Source: Chaetomium olivaceum
Taxonomy: Eukaryota; Ascomycota; Sordariomycetes; Sordariales; Chaetomiaceae
Direction of reading: 5' to 3'
Length of the DNA: 64,000 nucleotides
Assembly (NCBI GenBank): GCA_039881045.1
Contig: JAYWVB010000002.1
Location: forward strand, 310,001-374,000
A program made the position numbers and the translations under genes. The notes beneath the pieces were generated by a model. The model saw only the letters and a program-made list of their open reading frames with translations, was not told the origin of the DNA and did no database searches. Positions within the stretch are counted from its first letter, which is position 1. Every line of letters begins with the position of its first letter. Shown here in pieces: positions 20,886-31,168 of this stretch.

Positions 20886-23280
20886 TCAAAAGTCGTCCGC
20901 ATTGACCGCCTCCGACGGCCTGGCCACGGCCACCGCCGACACCGTAACGCTAACCTGGCTATCCAACAACTTCCGGGCGACGGCCTTCTGCTCTTGAGCA
21001 CCATTCTCGATGGCCAGCCGGGCGGTCTGGTCGATGGGGGCGATATGGAAGCGGGCCATCGCGGCCTCGATCTGAGCCGTCTCGTCGCGGGCGCGGCTGG
21101 CGCGGGCGCGTAGGGTGCGAAGAATATCCTGCTGCTTAGCCGACACCAGGGCCGCCACCTTGGCGGCCGCATTGCTGGTGTATTGGGCCAATTTCTCTTG
21201 CAGCTCCGCCACGCGGTCGTCGTCCGCTTTGACTTTGGATAGCTCGTAACACAGCTCGACGCCGCCGATGATGTGGTCGCGGTGCACGAGCGAGTACATG
21301 GTCGCGATGTCTTGGAGGAGCGAGAAGTATGCCTTGAGCTGCAGGGTGGACGTGTAGATGGCCTGTTTGTTGACGTCGTCGTCCGGGAGCACCCCCGAGC
21401 GCATGCCGCGGCGGGCCATCTTGTCGGTGGCCTGTGCGAAGATCTCGGCCCGCGGCATAACGAGTATGTCGATGACGGTGGTCAGCATGATGAAGAAGCG
21501 CTCCAGCCGACCAATCTGCACGGCCAGGTCGGCCAGCACCTCGACGCAGTCCCGCAGCACCTCCTTGATTTCCTCGAGTGTCTTGCCCGTCGATTGCAGC
21601 CGTTTTAGCTTGGCCTGGATGGTGGCCATGGCCTTGGCCGTGCGCTCCTGCTTGTCGACGGCCGCCTGGTATGCGCTCTCGGCGTTGTCCAGCGCTGACT
21701 GCGCGATCTGCACCCCCTGCATCGCTGTGTTGAGCTGCGCCGTCTGGGCCGACAGGTCCGCCTGCGGGATCTGCACGCCGCCAAATGGCATGGGCACGTT
21801 GGACGACCCGCTCGTCTTGGCCGATGCCGCCAGCTCGAGGATGTCGTCGCGCGCCTTGCGGCACGTCGTCCTCCACTTCGCCTTCACCTCGTCTGCGGGT
21901 TCCTTGGCGGCTGACAGCTGGTTCTGCTTCCGGAGGTGCACCTGTAGCTCTTCGGACAGCTTGATCAGCGCGGCGTACGCCCCCAGGAGTTTCTTGTTCG
22001 GCGCCGTGTCAGTCACGTCGATGTTGGCCTTCTGTCCCTTTAGGGTGCCGAGGATGTAGGCCAGGCCTTGGGGGATGTCTTTAGAATCATCATCTTCATC
22101 AGCGGCGGTGTCCGTGTTCTTGGAATCAGTGGTGGTCTCCTTGAACTTTTCCCACTTGATGCCCGTGTTTTTTTCGCCACCCAGGTATTCGTAGTAGTGG
22201 TTTACCAAGTTCTGGATCGTCGCCGCCGTCGCGTACGCCGGGTCGGCGAGCGCTGACGTCTGCGTTTGGGGCTTCCCGCCGGCGGCGGCCGTGGTCGATG
22301 CCGCGGCGCCCGCCTGCCCGGCAGCTGTGCCTGCCGCAAACGCCGCAGGGTTCCTCGCATTGATTGCGGCGCCCATAATGCTGGGCAGTGCTTGGGCGAA
22401 GCTTGACACGGCCGTCTGGAGGACTGACGCCCAGGGACCCGGGACCTTGTCGATCATGGTATCAAGGTTTTTCTGTTGCTTATCGACGTTCTTGGACGCC
22501 CGAGCGACCTCCTTCTTGACCGCTTCAATCGCGGTGCCGGCGTGCGTCTCCTCGATCTTGGCCACGGCCTCGTTGACTTTGGTTCTCTCGGCATCGATGG
22601 TCGTTATCCCCTTTTGATTTTCCGTGACGGCGTGCAGCTCGCCGACCATCAGTCCCCATTTGCTAAACGCCTCGCGTATGTCAGCTGCATACTTGGCGCA
22701 TGCCTTTGCATCCTTGGAAAAGTCCTCGAGAGCGTCCTTGAAGTCTTCGTACTGGTCCTCGCCGAGTGTGGATGGTCCTAGGCGCCGAAAGACCATAGGG
22801 ATTCTCTCGTCACCAATGCGCCTGCTCGTGATCTGCAAGGCATCCATGTTCTGGCCCGCAATAGTGAAGGCATGCCGTCCTCCGTTGTTGCACACTGAGA
22901 AAAAGGACCTTCTTGTCAGCGTGTTTCTTTGACTTCGGTCGTGCGTGTGCGTGTGCGTGAGCGTGAGCGCCCGAGTACTTACCACTGACCAGACACGCCC
23001 TTAGTGTGGGGTTGGCAACGTCTGAGATGTACTTAAACCCACCAACTGGCCTAGAGTCCTTGAGGGAGATCTTCTCGGCTGTCGCATTTGATGCCGCCAC
23101 CCAGCAGGCACCCATCAATGACAAGGCAGTCGGGGCAGCGCTCAGGAGCTCTCCCCAATTGTGCTGGAATAGGGTAGAACCCTTCAGCTCATCCACGAAC
23201 CTGCTCGACAGTTTCCCATAATGCGTCTTTGTAGTGGAAGCCTGAATGTCGTCGATGCGTTGGAGTGCGTCGGACGCCAT
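20886..23280 (-). CDS. large helical coiled-coil protein, possible pore-forming-like component A
   Basis: Function not known. Exons are 22983-23280 and 20886-22894; the 88-base intron has a GTAAGT donor, CTGAC branch and CTCAG acceptor. The product is 768 residues with no break and no signal peptide. Visible layout: a hydrophobic segment at about residues 45-64; a conserved-looking block with VCNNGGRHAF and AGQNMDALQI (about 100-120); a long amphipathic helix region 145-250; an Ala/Gly-rich weakly hydrophobic stretch 252-305; an acidic linker 355-372; a second long coiled coil about 480-560; a strongly hydrophobic FFIMLTTVIDILVM at 566-579; and a last helical coil 655-715. Long helices around a hydrophobic hairpin-like core recall two-component alpha-helical pore formers, but that is shape only. 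A TATA-like tatatata box at about 23403-23410 lies some 125 bases upstream. Confidence 0.8.
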
Positions 23281-24341
23281 ATTGAGTAAACCGTTAAAAT
23301 AGGGGGCACAGGGGAAGCAGTGGGTTGTTTTGCAGAAGTGAGCGACGACTTCACAGGAAAGCTGGGGATTCTTTTGCTCGCAAAGTCCAGGAGATCATAG
23401 TTATATATACCCAGGGTAACCTACCTTGGCTATCAAGTGTCCTAATCACCATCGGCGATGCAATGTTTGTTGCCGTGGTGCCGTCCAATCCCCCGTTCTT
23501 CCTCTTCTCTCCCTTTCCCCCCTCCCCTCCCCTCAGCTCCCCTCCGCTCCCCTCCGCTCTTCTCCGCCACTCCTTTTCTCTTCCCCTCTCTTGATCCCCG
23601 CATCATTGTTGCTTGTTTTTTATGTTACCGCGGGGTCCGCACCTCGGAACCCAAGAGCCCAGCTCGCCCAGCCGAGAGGGTTATCACAGACCTGCAAGCT
23701 AAGGGAACCGAACCTGTTGTAAAAAGGCTCAGCCAGCCACAGTGGGCTTGCCGCATGTAGATCCCAGAGTCCCTCCACTAGGCAGAGGTCACGATAGGCT
23801 TTTGCTGGTTTCTGTTTTTTTGCGCGCGATCAGTATCACATTCAGCTCCTGTCTGCGCGCAGGATATTGTCTAACATTACCCGTCTTGGGCGCGTACGCA
23901 TAAGTGGAACGCGTATAGTCCCAATGCTAGCGAATGGCATCTGGTCCCCGCTCGATGTGATGCTGCGTCACTAAGGTAGATCTGCTACGCAACCTGCAGC
24001 CTCGAATGCAGAGAAGCCTAAATCGACCACCCAATACCGGGTTGGGACCCCGCAGATCGTCACTTGTCATCCAGTCGCCTCGGCGAGTTCCGCCGGAGCT
24101 GTTCCTCGCTGCCGTAACTTTAACATGGAGTGAGGTTAATGGGGGAAATGACAGCTCCGTGGACTTCTACCTCGCGGAGAACTCAGGTCACTCATGGGAT
24201 GTTCGGACATATAAGGCTAGTAGGTAGACAGCAACCACTCCCTCCAGTCTCCATCTTGCTGTGCATGAACCCAGTTCTCGTTGCAGTCCCACTTCACCTG
24301 TTCAACTTGATATCCTCACAAGCTCTCTCCCATCCATCATA
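23281..24341. promoter_or_regulatory. bidirectional promoter region of the coiled-coil pair
   Basis: About 1.06 kb between two divergent starts. A TATA-like run at 23402-23413 serves the minus-strand gene and an acatataagg box at about 24207-24216 serves the plus-strand gene. A CT-rich pyrimidine tract covers about 23500-23590. No gene is visible inside, so the two genes may share control. Confidence 0.5.
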
Positions 24342-25728
24342 ATGGTTCGAAATATAGAGGATATCGCCGATTTACTGCGTGGTACCCTCACTACCGTTGG
24401 CGAAGGCCTTCTGAATGCGGTCGCGCCTGTGATTGATACGGCCATCGAGGCCAGCAAAGATCTCATTGCCGAGAAATCGCTCGATCTGGCCAAAGCTGTG
24501 GACCTCAGCGGCGCTTTCATCCCAAGCAGCCCACTCGCGTTTGCTTCGGCTCTCCAGCTGGCCAGAATCCTCACCTCGGTCATTGCGGGGGACGAAGATA
24601 AAAGCGTGCTCGAGACGATCGGTACGTATGACATGGTTTCGGATTCTTCCATGATAATCCTTTCTAACCATCTTGTTCGTCTGCGGGTCTAGAGCGCCTA
24701 GAGAAGCAGGTTGCCCCTTTCACGCGGCAATCGGAGAATGTATTGCAGCAATTGGACGTCATCATCAAGACGGGCGAGCAACTGGAGACGGAAACCAACG
24801 AAAGGGTTCGCCGGGCGGCCGTCTCCGCCTACCAGGCTCTAGAGGAAGCCGTGGAGAGCGTGCTCAAGATCGAACGGGGCAACGCGCGCATCCAGCGGGT
24901 CGAACCTAGCGTCTTGACTAAGCTCGACGTGGCCGTTACGAGGTTCGACAATCTGCACAAGGTCAGCAGCACCAACGCGTGGAAGCTCGGCAAGGACTCG
25001 GCCGCGCTGATGGCGTTCAGCGACAACACCAAGACCTTCCAGGGCACGCTCCAGGAGGAGAGGCAAAAACTGAAGACGCAACTCAAGAACAACGCCGCGG
25101 CGAGGGACCGGCACAAGAACCATCTGAACACCCTCAAAAAGAGTGAGGACACGTATAATGTCCGAATGAAAACCGCCAGACGGGAGCTAGAGAAGACAGG
25201 CAACCAGTTTCTCTACATTTTCACCCCGTCAAGCAAGAAAGAGCAGGAGTCGATCATGGCCGACGCCAAAAAGGCTCTCCTGGGGAACCAGAGCCAACAA
25301 AAGGCGGTCGACAACAAGATCCGGGCCCTGTACATGCTCGACACCCTCATTGGGTGGGCGATGCGGGCGCTGGACGTGGTGCAGGAGTCGGTGGCGGGGT
25401 GGCGCAGGACTTCCAAGCCAAGTTCCGGCTCGTCACGGACGCGCAGCAGGTCTCGGACCGGCTGTTTGCGGGCCTGCTCGGGCTGGCCAACGCGATCCGC
25501 GACACCAACTTCCAGACCACGCGCGACAACTCGCTGCGCGTTGTTCTCTCTGTTCTGAGCCGCTACCATGAGCTCCGGGGCGACCATGCCGCGCTCGAGA
25601 TCCCGGGCATTGAGGACCGCCGGATTCACCGCGCAATCGTCGACCGTATGGGGAGGGATGGCGTGCAGAAGTTGTTGGAGCCGCCTCAGCCGGCCGATGA
25701 TGGGGATGATGCTATAAACGATCTGTAG
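24342..25728 (+). CDS. helical coiled-coil protein, possible partner B (one frame break)
   Basis: Function not known. Exons are 24342-24621 and 24693-25728; the 71-base intron has a GTACGT donor, ctaac branch and TAG acceptor. The start at 24342 (MVRNIEDIADLL) opens with an amphipathic region, then an almost continuous coiled coil from about residue 94 to 250, a segment with QFLYIFTPSSKKEQES, a hydrophobic helix around 305-325, and a C-terminal helical tail. At 25396-25399 the G run is one base short; downstream the intended frame resumes with VAQDFQAKF and runs to the stop at 25728, for about 438 residues. No signal peptide. It is divergent from protein A with similar all-helical character, suggesting joint function (inference). 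Confidence 0.72.
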
Positions 25729-26367
25729 GAAATGAAGAAGTTTGCGAGGAAGCTTGGAGATAGGAATGATACAGGGACCAAAGTCGATGAGTTAGAGGTA
25801 GAGCCGGCCGTCTATGATGGCTATTGGTATTGAATGTGAAGCTCTCACCCGTGATGCCGACTACGCGACCTAGGAGTCGTTTGCGTTGCTGGTCCCAAGG
25901 CTAAATCAAAGTTGACGGGCATTCGTCGCCGGAGTGAATGGAAGATGGGCTTGCGTGACTTGTATAGTGTCCTGCCAACGGACTGGTATGATTATTAAAT
26001 CAAACACCATCATGCCCATCGTGCACCTCTTAAGTGTGGCCACGCCCCGGTAGCTCCGGTTTGATTTCGCTCCAACGAGGCTAGGGAATGCGGTGCAGAG
26101 CTGAGGGAAAGAAAGAGGCTAGGAGATGTGGACCTTGAAGTGCAAGTATACAGGATGGAAAAATGGTATGTTGTAATGTCCCTGTCAAGAAGCGCCTCCT
26201 GTCCTGCATGTTGAAACCCAACGGCGTATAATTCTAGAAGTATCACCGACGCCCTTTTATGAAAGAAACATCATCCATGTCGCAAATCATCAACCATGTC
26301 GTAAACCCATGTCATAACCCCCCCGTCCAATTCCCACTTCATGTCTTCACAATCCTTCCTTTCCTAA
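25729..26367. other. intergenic between convergent genes
   Basis: 3' flanks of coiled-coil gene B and the SR-rich gene. A short open frame on the minus strand (26010-26246) has no protein-like features. Nothing else is seen. Confidence 0.3.
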
Positions 26368-27180
26368 TCACCTCCTAACCTCCTTCCTCGGCCCATTAAC
26401 CAAGCGATTCACCATCATCCCGCCCGCGGCCGAGGCCAACGAGCCCAGCTTCCCACCTCCCGAACCGCCCCCATCCCCGCCATGTCCATGATGCCCATGA
26501 TCCGCCGCCACGCCCCGAATTACGCCGGCACTCAGCGCCGCCGTGGCAATCCGCCCGCCCTTGGCCCCCGTCCACGGCCCGGGCTCCTTGCGCAGCCGGA
26601 ACGCTTCCGCCGCGCCGGCCTCCATCGCCGCCTTGATGCCCCGCTCCCAGCGGCTGCGGCTGCGCTCGGACGCCGACGGCGGGTGGCTGGCTGTGCTGTC
26701 GCGGCGGCCGCGCGAGCGGTGCCGTGGTTCCGGGCTGTGGTGTTGGTGGCGCCGTGAGGAGGAAGGCGGGTAGTAGCGGTCGGCGCGGTCGCGGTCGCGG
26801 TCGCGGTCAGAGTGGCCGGTGTGGGTGCTTCTTCTTCGCGGGGGGGAGCGTGAGTGGTGTCTTGTTCTGGAGGAGGAGCGCGAACGGGAGCTGGAGCGGG
26901 AGCGGGAACGGGATCGGGAGCGAGGACGGCGGGTGTTGGGTTTGTGGCTGTCCGAAACGAAACCTCCTATGGCGCTCTGGAGCTTGTCGAGGGCTTGGCG
27001 GCCGAGAGAGCGTTGGCGGGTTGGTTGCGGCCGGGGACGGTGATGGGATCGGGACTCCCGGTCGTAGTCATCATAGGAGTTCTGGTTGTCGTAGTGGCCG
27101 CCGTCATCGTAGTATTGCCGATCATCGTAGTAATCGCGGTTGTCGTAGTCGCTGCGTTGTCTGCCGCGGCGATCGGACAT
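26368..27180 (-). CDS. SR/RD-rich protein with C-terminal conserved GAxEAxRLRKEPG block
   Basis: Single-exon gene of 270 residues. The N-terminus is Asp/Tyr-rich with YYDDRQYYDD-like repeats. The middle is an Arg/Ser-rich region (RSRSRSRS, SRSRSS) and an RDRDRDR run. The C-terminus has RWERGIKAAMEAGAAEAFRL and KEPGPWTGAKGGRIATAAL, a block I recall from fungal DUF3824-like proteins, then a Gly-rich segment with SLASAAGGMMVNRLV. Molecular function is unknown. The SR part could suggest RNA-related or disordered scaffolding roles, without proof. The start at 27180 is the first ATG of the frame. Confidence 0.75.
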   Translation of the reverse strand: MSDRRGRQRSDYDNRDYYDDRQYYDDGGHYDNQNSYDDYDRESRSHHRPRPQPTRQRSLGRQALDKLQSAIGGFVSDSHKPNTRRPRSRSRSRSRSSSRSRSSSRTRHHSRSPPRRRSTHTGHSDRDRDRDRADRYYPPSSSRRHQHHSPEPRHRSRGRRDSTASHPPSASERSRSRWERGIKAAMEAGAAEAFRLRKEPGPWTGAKGGRIATAALSAGVIRGVAADHGHHGHGGDGGGSGGGKLGSLASAAGGMMVNRLVNGPRKEVRR

Positions 27181-28556
27181 TGTATGTGGATGAGATGGAT
27201 TGCTATGTGGCGTGTGGTGTTTTTCTCGATGATCTGCAGTGCCAGGAATATCGAGGGTTTAATTGTGTAGTGTGAACTTGAAAGTGGGTTGGCAGCTTCA
27301 TGGTCTGGAAGATGGATTGTATTAACTACGGTAATTTGAGCGTGGCTTGATGGATCGATGGCCTCAATTCGGGCAGTCCGATGCTGTGCTGTGGCTTGGT
27401 GTGCGACGTTGCGTCACAAGAGCACTGGGTGGATTTCCCAACTTTTTTATCTGATGTCTGATTTGCAGCAAAACCTCTTGGCTCAGCTTTCAGTGGGTTG
27501 ACCAGTTGAGGCAGCCCCGAGACCAACCAATACGCGTGGTGCTCAAGTCACAGGTCGGCAATCTGGAAGCCGGGCCCTCATAATCTGGGGGTTCCAGAGC
27601 CTACGAGTCTCTATGGTGGCCTCAATGTGTTGTTATTTGTTGCCACCAAGTTTTCCCTCAACCAACAAGTTTCTATATGAACACACCTCGGAGGCCTGCA
27701 GTGCTGCGTGGTTGAAACGTCGAGACCAAAGGATTATTATTTTCTCGGCAAAACCCGGGTTAGCCGTTCAGATGCCAGAGCGCACAATACAAGCTGCATA
27801 CCTGCTGCTGTACCTTGCGATGTTTTCTAACACACTGGGAGACAGGTTTCAAACTGTTCGTGGTTGCTGAGCGAAGCTGGGACGAACCGTGGAGTGGTGG
27901 GGTTGAATGGCGAGTTTATCCACGACGTCATGTGTGGATCCGTCGGCCACTCCTCTGAAAATCTGAAAATCTCTCAACCAATCAGTCTTCAGACTGATTC
28001 CCATTTCGGTTCATCAAAGTCCGCCAGGAACATTGCCGTGGGCATCCTTTCAAATGTCGAGGGCTGCGGGACGTTCCTGAAGTCCCATCGGATAAACATG
28101 TTGGGAGACCCCTCAATGGCGTCATGATCAACAGGCTGCATCGCTGTAATCCAATGAAGCTCAGCGCAGCCGGGCTTCAACCATCTTGAGCTCTGCCAGT
28201 GTCGCATCGAGACGCCGGAGGGTTCTCCTTCACAGTTCCAAGAAATCTGCCAACTGCACACTGGGTTTGCGATGACGTCCGGCGCAAAGTCCAACGCGCC
28301 TTGCGGTTCCTGTGTCCCAAAGGCATGTCAGTTTAGTTATAACAGGCCTTGTCGCACTCTCACAGGTCGCCTGGCTTGCCATCCTTAACCCATGATATCA
28401 GATTGATTCACCTCGGAGCCTCCCCGACCAACAGTTCATCACCAACGGGACCACCGATCGGCAAGACATTCTTTCTCGTGCCACCGCATTTCATACCTGC
28501 CGAAGTTCCGACCAGCCAAGCAACGCAACGGGCCGTCGGTCCCGCTCTATCTCACC
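27181..28556. other. intergenic about 1.4 kb between divergent genes
   Basis: No gene is supported. A small perfect hairpin with 7-base arms (atcagtc / gactgat, 4-base loop) lies at 27981-27998. Remaining open frames are short and random-looking. Confidence 0.3.
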
Positions 28557-29111
28557 ATGGCGCCAACCCCAACCCTCCCGCAAGCGGTCACCCGGCTGCT
28601 GCTCAATCGCCAAGACCAGCCCACCACCACCGTCATCATCGACGCCGACCCCGCCAACAACGACGGCAACGGGTCCAGCTCCAGCTCCAACCTCGACGGC
28701 GGCGCCATCGCGGGCATCGTCATCGGCACGGTAGTCGGCATCCTGCTGCTATGGTGGATCATCCGCGCCTGCACGCAGCCGCGCGACCGGCCCGACCCGG
28801 GCCGCCAGGGCTGGTACGACGACACCACCGTGCCCCCGACACGGCCGCGGTCACGGTCGCGGTCTGCGGGCCGCCACCACCACCACCATTATGACCAACA
28901 CCACCACTCGTCGTCGCGCCGCAGTGGGAGCAGGCACCACAGCCGCAGGCGCTCATCGACGCCGCGCCCGGTCATGGTGGAGGAGCGCTATACTACAGCG
29001 GGTGCGGCGGCGCCGGTCAGGCCGGCGGAGGTGTATTATGCGGCGGGGACGACGGGGGAGGGGAGGCGGTCGAGGAGTCGGTCGCAGGGAAGGTATTATG
29101 TTAGTGGGTAG
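28557..29111 (+). CDS. single-pass membrane protein with basic, His/Arg-rich tail
   Basis: Single exon, 184 residues, function unknown. The layout is a short extracellular or lumenal N-terminus rich in T, S and N; a glycine-zipper-like transmembrane helix AIAGIVIGTVVGILLLWWII (about residues 49-68); a cytosolic CTQPRDRPDPG juxtamembrane part; then RSRSRSAGRHHHHHY and further RS/RH repeats; ending RSRSQGRYYVSG. This plan is common in uncharacterised ascomycete plasma-membrane proteins. The start at 28557 follows a cacc context (ctcaccatgg). No intron is needed. Its basic tail resembles that of the SR-rich neighbour, but no link is implied. Confidence 0.72.
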   Translation: MAPTPTLPQAVTRLLLNRQDQPTTTVIIDADPANNDGNGSSSSSNLDGGAIAGIVIGTVVGILLLWWIIRACTQPRDRPDPGRQGWYDDTTVPPTRPRSRSRSAGRHHHHHYDQHHHSSSRRSGSRHHSRRRSSTPRPVMVEERYTTAGAAAPVRPAEVYYAAGTTGEGRRSRSRSQGRYYVSG

Positions 29112-31168
29112 GGGTTTGTGTGTTTAGTGTATGTGAAGGGATGGAGGGTGATGGTAATGTGTGATGAGCTATGAGTTGGGTTTCTTCTTTTCTTCTTTTC
29201 TTTTTTCTTTTCTTTTTTTTTTGTTATGATGGATGACTAGGATGGAATACATGAGGAGTTGAGGTTGCTTTCAATATTCTTTTGGGCAGGCAGTCTTCAT
29301 GCAGGCCGTCGGAATACCTAGATCACGGCGCACTTATTATGGCGGTGGCGGATATACCAATTTAAGACAGTATACGCTTGGTTCTTGTTGATTTTGACAA
29401 GAAAACAGTTGTCAAATCCGTTTTTAAGATGGATTTTTATTCGTGCCCGGAAAAGACTGTCTGTTACGAACAATTCTAACGGAGGCCGGGCGGGCAAACC
29501 TCTGGGTCTTGCAGTTTTCGTTGGTTTTGCTTCCAGGTTTTTTAGAATTCCACTTTTGTGAAATCATACCCGAGTACGAAAGGGGTGGTGAATGAAGTTC
29601 AATGAGCGAGAGGAATGCAAGTAAACGCGCGGATGGCGGTTCGACGAGAGGGAAGTGAGGAAAAGGATCTGTTGAAGCGCAGTGGCTGAACGGCAGAGCA
29701 GTCAATGAAACCTGATGCAAAAGACTCTTTCAAAACGAGGCGAAGCCAAGCACCTCTGAGACAATCATGCAGGTACTTTTCTGATGGTTGGCTGCATCAA
29801 GTCTGGGGAGCCATCGAACGTGGGGAGACATGCTGAACAAGCGGCGCAGCATATCTGCAAGCGTCAACGGCTGACTTTTAGTCCCTCTCAGTGGCTCGGA
29901 CTGCTGCATGCATGTCATGGCCGGCGCAGTGGTCTAGACTTTACACACCCGAATTCCGAAGCGCGCGACAAGGACTCGGGTCCCAACGAGCCGGTTTGTA
30001 TCACCAACAGAGCCGCTGCCACATGGTGACCCTCTTCCATTGATGTTCTTGGGAATTTCTCCGATTTTTAACTGTTGAGATGCATTACTTTGGTCCACAT
30101 CCATCGGGTGGGAAGAAAGAGATGGATGGTTCAACCAGATGTGAGTCTGCGAGTGTTGCCGAAAAAGGAAAGGAACTGTGAGGTGTTTAAGCGGCATTCG
30201 GCATGCTCGCTTGCTTCCCAAGTTCCCATTGTTTTCCGTGTCTTCCGTCTCGTCTTCGCTTTCCCAACCTTTATTCGTCAAGCAAAACCCTGGCCTATTG
30301 GCTGCTGAAAAGGTTCATTCAACTCGCAAAGCGAGGTCACTTAGGGTTAGTTACTAGAAATAGACCTACTGTGGGAAACAACCTCTCGGCTGCTCGCCAA
30401 TTTCTTGGGGACACTGATTTCGGCGATTGCTCCTTTCCCTCATCCTATTGTTAGCAAAACTATCGATATTCCTCTGCCGATTCGTCCCTAGGTTCGACGG
30501 ACTTTCCAAGTGGGTTTTCGTTTGGCCCCAAAATTCCTCATTTTGGTGGTGGCCGCCACCATCACATCACACGGCAACTTTTAAGCGCCCAGCTGCACGC
30601 TGCCGCTGTTTAGCACGCATACGCCAAGCCAATCTGGGTCGATTTCAGCGGTCGGCACCCAAGGAATCGGAGCGACGGCCCAATGCAGACCAATCCACGC
30701 TTGCCAAGGTCGCCATGGCTGACCTGGACCGCCAATCGCCTTCTCGCTCCGGGTGATGTGCTGAGGAAACTGCTATTTTTGACTCTGCAAGACCGACTCG
30801 ACAGGTGCGGGGGCACAATGCATTTCACCATCCTTCCACCAAACGTTGACGGCGACGAGGTCAATCCGTCATGGCTATCACAGCCAAGCCGGACCAAGTC
30901 TTGGTAGTAACATGATCGGTGGACCATCCTCACGCCTCACTCCTCACTTCTCACCGCTCCAGTGACATTGTGACCCTTCCAAGACCAGACGTTGCCAAGC
31001 TGGGGCTCACCTTGTTGACCAACCTCCGGTATAAGGGCTGCTGACATCCTCCATGCGGGTGACATCCTTGCAGATCCCCCAGCATGCCATGACCGCACCT
31101 CAACTTCATCGTCGGTCTGTTTGACGAAAGGGCGTCTTGCCTTGACAACACCCGCCATTGCTGCCACA
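29112..31168. other. intergenic about 2 kb, no gene seen
   Basis: Contains CT-rich and T-rich stretches (about 29180-29225) and scattered short open frames without conserved sequence. A single ttagggttag at 30341 is too short to be telomeric. Confidence 0.35.

Noticed and set aside
27981..27998. Perfect short hairpin that might be a terminator or regulatory RNA
   Set aside because: Seven-base arms only, no neighbouring gene end or T run; expected by chance in 64 kb.
30341..30350. ttagggttag resembling the fungal telomere repeat
   Set aside because: Fewer than two units in a non-terminal place; chance occurrence.
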